Below, piece after piece: positions 57,213 to 64,000 of a stretch of 64,000 nt of DNA (position 1 is its first letter; each line of letters opens with the position of its first letter). The position numbers were made by a program, and so were the translations under genes. The stretch is from Sceloporus undulatus (taxonomy: Eukaryota > Chordata > Lepidosauria > Squamata > Phrynosomatidae). The notes under the pieces were generated by a model. It had not been told where the DNA came from. It did no database searches and worked only from the letters and a program-made list of their open reading frames with translations. Location of the stretch: NCBI RefSeq assembly GCF_019175285.1, contig NC_056522.1, forward strand, positions 68,857,361-68,921,360. Reading direction: 5' to 3'.

Positions 57213-58104
57213 ACAGAGAGGGGAAAGGGATTTTTCTGTTTTGTTGACATGATTTCCTGCTGTTCCATCAGTAAAATGGCATTGATACTACAAGCACTGT
57301 GCCCTTTGAAGGTCCATCATACAGACAAGTCTAAAAGATTTTATATAGTCATGTTTGCAAAGTCCATTAAAAAGATCATTTCAGCATTACAGCCCACACA
57401 ATTAAAAAAACCTATCTGCTATAATCTTGACACTTGACACAGTCCATTTCAAATAACCTTCAAAAGTTCCTAAACATTCACTAAACACCTCAAAGCCACC
57501 AACAGGGTCCTGTTCTCGTAAGTACTTCGTCTGACTGGGGGTTGGACTGGATGGCCCTTGTGGTCTCTTCCAACTCTATGATTCTATGAATTTTGCCTTT
57601 CTTCTGAAAATCATGAATATTGTGACCATGGATTTATCTTTATGAGGCTTTTTTAAAGTTCAAATACATCAGAATTCTGTTAAGATGTTCAGAGTGTCTA
57701 CATTTTTTATTTTAAAGAACAGAAATGTTTGACAGGATTGCAGCTTTTGAATTCAGCAAAGTCACTTTGTATGCTAAGGAGTTATTACACTTTTTATATT
57801 TTAAACATTGATAGGCCACTGAAGAAGACATAGGTCGAAACGCATCTGGCCTTTTGGTTTTTATTATTAGTATTGTTTATAATTGCCAAAAGAAAAAAAT
57901 AGAGGAGGCTTTTCTTCACCCTTTCTGTGGTTTTATTGGCTTTTCACCAGGGTTTAGTTTCTCTGGTTTTGTATTTTTAATATTCTATTCACCCTTAGCA
58001 TTTTTAGATCTTCCAGTGGGGTAATTTTACCCCTTTAGACATTACATTGTTTTTTTGCTCCAGGGTGCTGTTATTCCTTGACAGGATTACTGCCACGCAC
58101 CCCC
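57213..58104. other. Intergenic DNA with a CR1 tip and a retroelement-like 3' motif
   Basis: At 57533-57590 there is only the last ~58 bases of a CR1 ('gggttggactggatggccct...attctatgaa', + strand). At 57816-57857, 'gccactgaagaagacataggtcgaaacgcatctggc' resembles the GAAACG-type 3' ends of Penelope-like and related retroelements. The rest is unclassified. Confidence 0.5.
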
Positions 58105-58372
58105 TGTTGAAGGAGTTTATCAAACGGGAGGAATTTCTCTTAAATTTGAATGAAAAGAAAGTGGGGCCAAAACGCATTCACTTAAAGTCACTAGTTTAGC
58201 GCAATTACGTGAATGCACATTGCATTCGAACTGGCTCTCCATTGCCTGAAAATAGCATGCCATTGCCTGAATTTGCATGTGGCAGTCTATCACGCAATAA
58301 CGTTAAACCCCATGATTGCGTTCAGATTGCTATCGGATTATACTTCCAATTCCCCTTGTCTGATAAACTCCT
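58105..58372. mobile_element. Long-hairpin miniature transposon (GGAGTTTATCA family), copy 2
   Basis: Ends GGAGTTTATCAAACGGGAGG and, reverse complemented, GGAGTTTATCAGACAAGGGG. Internal arms 'gcaattacgtgaatgcacattgc' and 'gcacgcaataacg'-like sequence pair loosely. It is more diverged than 26080-26393, and I see no clear duplication. Confidence 0.6.
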
Positions 58373-58565
58373 TTGAGGGAAACAGCCTTGATGAGAGCAC
58401 CACCTGCTGTTTTGTGTGAGGCACAGAACAGGCTCTTCTTAAAACCACAAAACAGAGCCCAATGAGGGAAAACTTGGCACATATGTATGGAGATAGATGC
58501 TAACTTCTTGCACTTCTCTTGGAGCTTACAATGTATTAGTATATTTTGTTTTATTTTATTAAAAC

Positions 58566-58758
58566 GGTTGTTGTTGTTGTTGTTGTTGTTGTGTGATTTC
58601 AAGTCATTTCTGACTTATGATGACTCTAAAATAAGCTATCAAGGGGTTTTCTGGGACTGAAAAATCACCCAGAAGATTTCCATGGCTTAGCAGGGAATTA
58701 AACTCTGGTCTCCAGAGCTATAGTCTAATGCTCAAACCACTACATTACTCTGGCTCTC
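58566..58758 (-). mobile_element. Sauria-type SINE, reverse, with (TTG)n tail
   Basis: (TTG)n at 58567-58592, then 'tgatttcaagtcatttctgacttatgatgactct', 'aggggttttctgggactga', 'tccatggcttagcaggga' and the reversed tRNA-like head 'ctccagagctatagtctaatgctcaaaccactac'. A block in the middle is deleted. Confidence 0.9.
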
Positions 58759-58936
58759 TAAAAGTTACATTCTGCCATATATTTGGACATTCTTTAATGT
58801 CACCTTCTTCTCACAGTTGGAACAGGCAGTGTGTTATCGCGTGAATTTGCATCATTGGACCCAGTCACGTCGGATCTGAGCTGCAAAAAGCTGCAAAAAC
58901 TTCAGTGTGATAAGGCTCACAGTTGCCTTCTCTTAG

Positions 58937-59030
58937 GTTGCATCTGCACTGGGGAGATAATCCGGTTTAACTCCACTTTAACTGTCCTGGCTCAGTGCTA
59001 TGGAATTGTGGAAACTGTAGTGTCCTGGGG
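58937..59030. mobile_element. Half copy of the GCTGCATC miniature transposon
   Basis: 'ggttgcatctgcactggggagataatccggtttaac' followed by 'ctttaactgtcctggctcagtgctatggaattgtgg' matches the left arm of the element at 61954. The right arm is missing. Confidence 0.6.
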
Positions 59031-59383
59031 TGTACCAGGACGGAAGCAAAGCTGCATTCCACACCAGACCAATTCGGAATGAAATCAAAGTGAGCTTGAA
59101 TGCGAATTCTGTGAATTCATTTTTTTACCAAATTCACCAAAATGAGGAGTCACTTTGGATTCACTGTGGAAGCGCCACGGAAGGAGCTCCCATAGAAAGG
59201 AATCACATGTGATAATACATCACATTATCACGTGAATTCACATTATTCGACCTGCAGTCATGGTGGATCTGAGCTGCAAAAAGTTGCAAAAACCTCTGTG
59301 TGATAAACACTGTAGTAAGAGCTTGAGCAGCTTGTCATGAGTTAGTGTTCATGTAGCGTCCACAAGCTTAGGCTATGTTTGTA

Positions 59384-59575
59384 CAATCTGCCCCCATCAT
59401 ACGCGCTCTCACCGTATGCGGCTTCAAGCTTACGCGGACAGCGAGTGGCGAGGGACAAAAGGGCACAGGTGCTGCACAGGAGTGTGCCGCCAAATGAATG
59501 GGACTCCAGCATACGCAAAATTTGCCATATGTGGGGGTCCAGAACGGATCCCCCACGTATGGCAAGGGCGGACTG
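59384..59575. mobile_element. Tigger-like miniature transposon with TA duplication
   Basis: TA at 59382-59383 and 59576-59577. The ends are CAATCTGCCCCCATCATACG and, reverse complemented, CAGTCCGCCCTTGCCATACG. The inside has 'gtccagaacggatccccc', shared with 18859-19113, and a solo end at about 62518-62562. Confidence 0.8.
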
Positions 59576-59621
59576 TATGTAAAATGCAGTCTTCCAATCA
59601 CAATTTGCTCTGATGTCATAG

Positions 59622-60005
59622 GACTTTAGCACACAGATGTCAAGCGTCCTCCTCCCATCATTAATTTGCTATTAAATCCCATCATAGAGTTGGAAGAGAC
59701 TGCAAGGGCCATCCAGTCCAATCCCCTGCCATGCAGGAAATCTAAATCGTGTGATTATCCTGTGAATAAAGCGACAAAATCACACTGCTTTTTATTCAAG
59801 GGGAAATCCCGTGAATAAAAAACGGTGCAATTTTGCCACTTTATTCATGGGATAATCTCAGCTTTACTGCTTTAGTCACAGGATAATGGCACGATAACGG
59901 GGACGTTGTGTGAATATCATCCTGTTATTGTGCAATATTGACGGGATTTTAATGGCGATTTAATATCAGGAGGAGGATAATTGCCTTCTGTGTGATAAAG
60001 TCCAT
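59622..60005. mobile_element. Long-hairpin miniature transposon split by a CR1 fragment
   Basis: Ends GGACTTTAGCACACAGATG and, reverse complemented, GGACTTTATCACACAGAAGG, with ATA on both sides. The arms 'cgtcctcctcccatcattaa' and 'ttaatatcaggaggaggataa' pair. Centre arms 'gtgaataaagcgacaaaatc' and 'gcaattttgccactttattcat' also pair. A reverse CR1 3' end (59683-59741) interrupts the left arm. Confidence 0.75.
59683..59741 (-). mobile_element. CR1 LINE 3' tip, reverse, nested
   Basis: 'tcatagagttggaagagactgcaagggccatccagtccaatcccctgcc' is the reverse complement of the CR1 3' terminus. Nested in the hairpin element at 59622-60005. Confidence 0.85.
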
Positions 60006-60234
60006 AGTTACAATTGTAATAGTGTGTAAGAACGGAGTCCTCACCAGTAATGGGAGGACATGTGATTTGTGTGTACTCAGTCTTGCAAGGTTTAATAATG
60101 AGAAGATTATTAATAAATAATAATCTTAATAAATCTTAAAGAGCCATAAAGAATTTCTCTCTTGGTGTGTGAATTGGGATCCTGGCACGCTGGGTGCGAA
60201 TCCTCACTCTGAAGGAATGAGGAGGCTGGTTTTA

Positions 60235-60412
60235 GATTATCATTTTAAACTTTGTGTGTTTTAGATTTTATATTTGTAATTTTTTAAGAATATTTTTTAC
60301 GATTTTAATTGTTTTAATGTGTTTTGTATATATCTTGTTAGCTGCCTTGAGACCCACTTTGGGAGAAAGGTGGGATAAAAATAAAATAAATAATGAAATA
60401 AATAAATAAATA
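60235..60412 (+). mobile_element. L2-type LINE 3' end
   Basis: T-rich 3' UTR ('attttaattgttttaatgtgttttg'), then 'gctgccttgagacccactttgggagaaaggtgggataaaaataaa' and an (AATA)n tail. It is very short, and no coding part remains. Confidence 0.75.
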
Positions 60413-60414
60413 TA

Positions 60415-60782
60415 CTCATCCCTCCGTATTTACAGCTTTGATATTTGTGGATTTGATTATTCACAGATTTGATCAAAATATGTCCTCTCTACGAATATCT
60501 AGGTCCTCCAGTGCAACTCTATGATCGACTTTAAAAGTTGTTGTTCTGAAGGACCTATAGAGATTCCTAGAGAGAAGACTCCACTAGGCCTTTGTAGCTC
60601 CTCCATCGAAGTTCTATGGTCAGTGTTTGTTGGGCGTTGACCAAAGAGTTGCCCTGGAGGACCTAGAGATTCCTAGAGAGGCGTCCTCTCAGGGGAAAAC
60701 GTGGTGTTTTTGTTACTTGTGGTTTTCTCATATTCACTGGGGTCTTGTGGTCTTAAGCCTAGAGAGTATGGAGGGACAAGCG
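60415..60782. mobile_element. Tigger-like miniature transposon just upstream of the TARBP1 CpG island
   Basis: TA at 60413-60414 and 60783-60784. The left end CTCATCCCTCCGTATTTAC and the right end reversed CGCTTGTCCCTCCATACTC match. Internal inverted motif 'aggtcctccagtgcaactctatgatc' and 'gccctggaggacctagagattcctagag'. A sister copy is at 63563-63857. Confidence 0.75.
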
Positions 60783-60900
60783 TAAATGATAGAATAATAA
60801 CAACATAAGGGCCTTGTCTAAGGTCCAAGGCAGCAACAGGGCGCCCTTAGTCGGGAAGGCCTTGGAGGCCACAACAGCAGCAACCTCGAAAAAAGCCAGC

Positions 60901-60913
60901 GTTGCCTAGCAAC
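60901..60913. promoter_or_regulatory. Candidate RFX X-box
   Basis: GTTGCCTAGCAAC is a near-perfect palindrome that fits the RFX family consensus GTNRCC-N(0-3)-RGYAAC. It lies about 150 bases before the ATG in the CpG island. Binding is an inference from the motif alone. Confidence 0.55.
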
Positions 60914-61022
60914 GGGCAGGGCCTTCCACGCAGCGCTCCGCGGCCTCCCGCGCAAAGGATTCTGGGGAAAGGCGGGCCAGGCCTCTCTCTCTCTCTGGCT
61001 GACACTTGGCCTCTGTCTTGGC

Positions 61023-61023
<1 letters not shown>

Positions 61024-61056
<33 letters not shown>
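61024..61056. repeat. (CT)n tract in the TARBP1 5' leader
   Basis: About 16 CT units end a few bases before the start codon. The position suggests it is transcribed as part of the 5' UTR. It could be length-variable. Confidence 0.85.
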
Positions 61057-61060
<4 letters not shown>

Positions 61061-61063
61061 GTC

Positions 61064-61934
61064 ATGGAGGCGGTGTTGGCCGAGGCGCTGCTCTCGCAGT
61101 GCCCGGATGCGGAGGCCTTGCTGAGGGCCGTCGGCGGCGGCGAAGGAGAGGGGGCCGCGCTGTCGGCCGAGCGAGCGGAGGCGCTGCGTTTCCTCCTGGA
61201 GCGGGCGGAGGGGGCCGGGGCCGAGAAACTGGCCGAGGCGGCGGTGGCCCGGTGCCTGCCTGCGCTGCTCGGGGACGAGGCCTCTGCACCGCCTCCGCGC
61301 TTAGTGAGGGCCTCGTGCGGGCTCCTGCGGCGCTGCGTCTCCCTCGGAGGGGGCCCCTTGGCGGCGAAGGTGGCCACAGAGGCCTTGGAGGCGGCGGCGG
61401 CGGCCGGGAGGAGGAGGAGGGTCTCCCCCGCCGACGTGGAGGCCCTCTCCTCCGTGGCCTCTCGCTTGGAGGAGCCCGAGCTCCTTAAACAAACCGTGGA
61501 GGCCGCTCTGAGGCTTTTGTGGGACCAGGACCAGGAGGAGCCTGCGTTACTAGTGGCTGGGAGGCTCTTGCCTGCCCTGGGGAGGAACCACGGCGACGCC
61601 GCCGCCGCAGCACTCGGGGCGGTCTGGGACGGACTCATGGCGCCCTCGCCGCCTTTGGAGGAGCCCTGGAGACTGAACCGGACCCTCCTGGCCCTCAGCG
61701 CCCTCTCCGACGCCCTCTTCTCTCCCGCGGAAGGGGACGGAGGAGGGGAAGGGGCTCCCCGCCTGGACGCCAGGCGACGCAGCGGCTTTTGGAAAGCGGT
61801 GCAGAAGGGGCTGACGGCCCGCGACGGACTCTGCAGGAAAAGAGCACGATACCTTTTGAAGAGAGCCCTGGACGCCTCCGAGAAAGGGCCCGGAGGGGGA
61901 TGCAGGAGCGGCCAGGAGGGAGAGGAGGGAAATG
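61064..61934 (+). CDS. TARBP1: TARBP1 coding exon 1 (N-terminal 290 codons)
   Basis: TARBP1 is a large (about 1,600 residues in human) Trm3-like protein. Its C-terminal SPOUT domain makes 2'-O-methylguanosine at position 18 of certain tRNAs. The name comes from early work on HIV TAR RNA binding. Only the N-terminus lies here. Residues recalled from the human protein recur in the same order: VLAEALLSQ right after Met, then ERAEALRFLLERAE, LLVAGRLLPAL, AVWDGLMAP, LLALSALSDALF, and near the end DARRRSGFWKAVQKGL with RKRARYLLKRALD. The exon is Ala/Gly/Glu-rich and fits helical-repeat packing. The ATG has G at -3 and G at +4. The frame is open further upstream to 60902, but that part has no ATG. 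I predict a splice donor at 61935 (aatG|GTAGCT, phase 1), because EGNG matches the end of human exon 1 as I recall it; downstream codons look like transposon sequence. The catalytic domain lies outside the window. Two Tigger-like copies flank the exon. Confidence 0.9.
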
Positions 61935-61953
61935 GTAGCTGTCAGGGCACTGA
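61935..61953 (+). other. Start of TARBP1 intron 1 (predicted splice donor)
   Basis: The predicted donor GTAGCT is not a strong consensus match (MAG|GTRAGT). Only about 19 intron bases separate it from the miniature transposon that starts at 61954. The exact donor needs transcript evidence. Confidence 0.55.
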
Positions 61954-62135
61954 GGCTGCATCCACACTGGAGAAATAACCCGGTTTGGCAGCGCTTTAAC
62001 TCTGTCTGGCTCTTTGCTATGGAATTCTGGGAGTTGGAGGTTTTTGTCGGAGCAGAGCTCCGCTCTGGGCCCCACAACAAACTCCAATCCCCAGAATTCC
62101 ATAGCAAAGAGCCAGACAGAGTTAAAGCGCTGCTT
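61954..62135. mobile_element. GCTGCATC miniature transposon in TARBP1 intron 1, right end lost
   Basis: The left arm GGCTGCATCCACACTGGAGA then 'ggcagcgctttaactctgtctggctctttgctatggaattctggg'. The right arm 'ccccagaattccatagcaaagagccagacagagttaaagcgctgc' is nearly its exact reverse complement. The right terminus is replaced by an L2-type tail. Confidence 0.8.
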
Positions 62136-62216
62136 ATAATAATAATAATAATTATGACTATATTTATTTATATCCCACTTTCCCCCCAAAATTGGGACTA
62201 AAAGCGACTCTCTAAG
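62136..62216 (-). mobile_element. L2-type LINE/SINE 3' tail
   Basis: (ATA/AAT)n followed by 'tatttatttatatcccactttccccccaaaattgggact'. Reversed, this is the 'aaagtgggatataaataaata' L2-type 3' end. It abuts the broken right arm of the preceding miniature. Confidence 0.65.
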
Positions 62217-62669
62217 CCACAGTTCAATCCCTGTTGAAATTAACTCATGAATGTGTCAGATAAGGCACAATGAATGCTCTCTTTACATAGTATAGATCCT
62301 GTACTTTTGAGCACCTCCTGAATTTTCTGCCATATTTAAAACGTTGAAGCCCCTAAACCACTTTAGCTACTTATTGTTGTAAGTTGTTTAGGATATTGGT
62401 TATTGGCGACCAGTTAGCAAGTCTGATGCTTTTTACAGCTGCTTCAGTGACTGCTGAAATTTGTCACTCATGGTAAAGATGGATAATAATAATAGAGTTT
62501 ATTTGGCTTAGGCAGGGGGGTCCGGAACGGATCCGCCACGTAAGTCAAGGGCGCACTGTACAATTGATAAAACACTAATATTGAATTTACCAAATCCTAT
62601 TCTCTAAAATCTGTTTATCAGTAGTCAATGATTGCAGTCGAGAATGGGATATTGTCATTAGCTTTTATA
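62217..62669. other. TARBP1 intron 1, mostly unclassified
   Basis: It contains a solo Tigger-like right end at about 62518-62562 ('gtccggaacggatccgccacg...gggcgcactgta'). Nothing else is recognised. Confidence 0.45.
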
Positions 62670-63265
62670 TAGAATCTGATGGGTAAGCCCTCCGGAAGAG
62701 ATCCGTTTTGAGTGCCGTCTTAAAGGCCTCTAAGGTAGGCCATTCCATAATTTTGGAATCGCTGCTGTAAACGCCTGTGGGAAGTTGTCTTTCACCTGGT
62801 ATTATAATATTCTAGTAAGAACTTGCCAGATGTTCTGAGAGTGCGGGCGGATTATGTAGGGAGAAGCGCCCCCCCCCCCCCCCCGCAAGTAACTCAGGCC
62901 TGAGCCATTTAAAGGTGATGATCAACACCTTGTTTTGCGCCCAGAAGCTAATTGGCAATGAGTGAAAAGATTTTAGTACTGGTATTATATGGTCAAACCT
63001 AGATGTGCCGGTGACCAATCTGGCTGCCACATTTTGAACAAATTGAAGCTTCCGAACTTGGTACAAGGGTAGCCCCAAGTAGAGTGCATTACAGAAATCT
63101 AAACGAGCGATTACCAGTGCAAGTACCACTGCTTCAAGGTCCTTTCGGTCCAGGTAGGGACGCAGTTGGCATATCAGCCGAAGCTAATACCAAGCACTCC
63201 TAGCCATCGCATCTATATGAGATGACAACTGCAGGGACGGATCAAGGAGTACTCCCAAACTGCAA
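62670..63265 (-). mobile_element. L2-type LINE ORF2 end, degraded, antisense in TARBP1 intron 1
   Basis: Minus-strand fragments RLDFCNALYLGLPLYQVRKLQFVQNVAARLVTG, HIIPVLKSFHSLP and QNKVLIITFK parallel the frame at 7563-8189. It belongs to the same or a near subfamily but is more decayed, with a C-run (62868-62885) inside. Both ends are truncated. Confidence 0.8.
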
Positions 63266-63562
63266 ACTAATTTCACTGATATGAAAAGGAAAGGAAGGGA
63301 CACTCTATATGCAGTTATGAAGTAGCTGAGACTGTTCAAGAATCACAACTGTTATTCCTGCCAGAAATCGCCCTTTTCAATGACCCACCACACAGATTCA
63401 TGCCAAATAAGGTTAACAACTTTTTCTTGAGGTTCTAATTGAGGGAGTGCAAGAGGAACACTAACGAGAATGAAAGTCAATGCTTCATTCTTGGCTCATT
63501 CAGTGTTTATGAAATTAATACTCGATTAAACATAAATTTGCTTTTGTCCACAAGGAGAGATA
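63266..63562. other. TARBP1 intron 1, unclassified
   Basis: No feature is recognised. Confidence 0.4.
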
Positions 63563-63857
63563 GAGTTGGTCCTCAACTTTCGCTGGAGTTAGGAGTGCAG
63601 GATCCCAGCAAAAGTGGAAAAATTTTGAATATACGATTTAAAAAAACCACTTGAGAGAACACTTCTCAAGGCATTTGTAGGTCTTCCAGTGCAATTCTAT
63701 GATCAGCTTCTAGTGAAAGTTGCACTGGAGGACCTAGAAATGCCTAGAGATGACATATTTTTCTAGTCACATATAGGGCAGCAGTGAAGATGATAACAAA
63801 TACAGTAATGTGCAGATGATCAAATCCGTGAATGCTTAACCAGCAGAGGGACAACTG
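63563..63857. mobile_element. Tigger-like miniature transposon in TARBP1 intron 1
   Basis: TA at 63561-63562 and 63858-63859. The left end is GAGTTGGTCCTCAACTTTCG and the right end, reversed, CAGTTGTCCCTCTGCTGGTT. The centre has the inverted motif 'aggtcttccagtgcaattctatgatcagcttctag...gttgcactggaggaccta', as in 60415-60782. Confidence 0.75.
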
Positions 63858-64000
63858 TATATATAGAGAGGGAGGGAGGGAGGGAGTAGCAGGGCACTCA
63901 AGACTATGCCATATCAGGTCCTGTGAAACATTTGATATACACAGAATTGGCCTGCATTGTGTGATGGAGGAAAAGAGTAGACTGTAGGATAACTATGTAA

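Larger units (their letters stand above)
60840..61960 (+). promoter_or_regulatory. CpG-rich promoter and first exon region of TARBP1
   Basis: Dense CpG and high GC begin abruptly near 60840 and stop near 61950, unlike the AT-rich flanks. This is typical of a vertebrate housekeeping CpG-island promoter. No TATA box is seen before the ATG. A CT-rich 5' leader with a (CT)n run (61024-61056) precedes the start codon. The transcription start must lie somewhere between about 60900 and 61060. Confidence 0.75.

Noticed and set aside
60902-61063. Upstream extension of the TARBP1 frame
   Set aside because: The frame is open but has no ATG before 61064. It includes the CT-repeat leader, and the protein match to TARBP1 begins exactly at the 61064 methionine.
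60847-61638. 263-codon open frame antisense to TARBP1 exon 1
   Set aside because: It is a shadow of a GC-rich real exon. It has a low-complexity Ser/Ala/Arg/Pro composition, no known domain, and a sense strand that matches TARBP1.
62968-63250. A new host exon in TARBP1 intron 1
   Set aside because: The translated motifs (RLDFCNALYLG, LQFVQN) are LINE ORF2, antisense to the gene and broken.
1-64000. Endogenous retroviruses, LTR retrotransposons, Polintons or other capsid- or envelope-bearing elements
   Set aside because: I looked for paired long terminal repeats and gag/pol/env-like stretches and saw none that I could support. Old, fragmentary pieces could be missed by eye.

Overview
This is nuclear DNA from a vertebrate, almost certainly a squamate reptile (lizard or snake; which one I cannot say). 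The evidence is the repeat community: tRNA-derived Sauria-type SINEs, 5S-rRNA-derived SINEs with a BovB-like tail, a BovB/RTE LINE, CR1 and L2-type LINE 3' ends, a Penelope-like remnant, and many short DNA transposons. There are no operons, ribosome binding sites or CRISPR arrays.

Only one host gene is recognisable. The last 3.2 kb holds a CpG-rich promoter and the first coding exon of TARBP1 on the + strand (ATG at 61064, predicted donor after 61934). TARBP1 is the SPOUT-type tRNA 2'-O-methyltransferase, the Trm3 relative. The rest of the gene lies beyond the right edge. The first ~60 kb looks intergenic. From memory of the human 1q42 order, it would be the gene desert upstream of TARBP1, towards IRF2BP2; this window cannot prove that.

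Layout. 1-12 kb: 5S-SINE, Tigger-like and PIF/Harbinger-like remnants, an L2-type LINE with a 208-codon open 3' part of ORF2, a hAT-like element with a perfect 8-bp duplication that contains a CR1 3' end, and a Sauria SINE dimer. 12-24 kb: Harbinger-like copies, three Tigger-like miniatures in a row (two sharing one TA), the Penelope-like remnant with a mariner-like miniature at its 3' end, and a CR1 3' end. 24-29 kb: a broken BovB LINE carrying at least two datable nested insertions. 29-48 kb: mostly unclassified DNA with scattered SINEs and hairpin miniatures. 48.4-50.1 kb: two Harbinger-like elements back to back, one carrying a minisatellite. 50-60 kb: sparse repeats and a ~1 kb Harbinger-like element with TTA duplications. 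60-64 kb: TARBP1 exon 1 between two Tigger-like copies, with a miniature element starting about 20 bases into intron 1.

I found no previously undescribed gene system. What is of interest is the nested transposon record: target-site duplications readable by eye, shared target sites, and insertions whose removal restores the LINE reading frame. There are also a few possible regulatory points around TARBP1 exon 1. Family names rest on recalled consensus features and visible termini, not on database searches.
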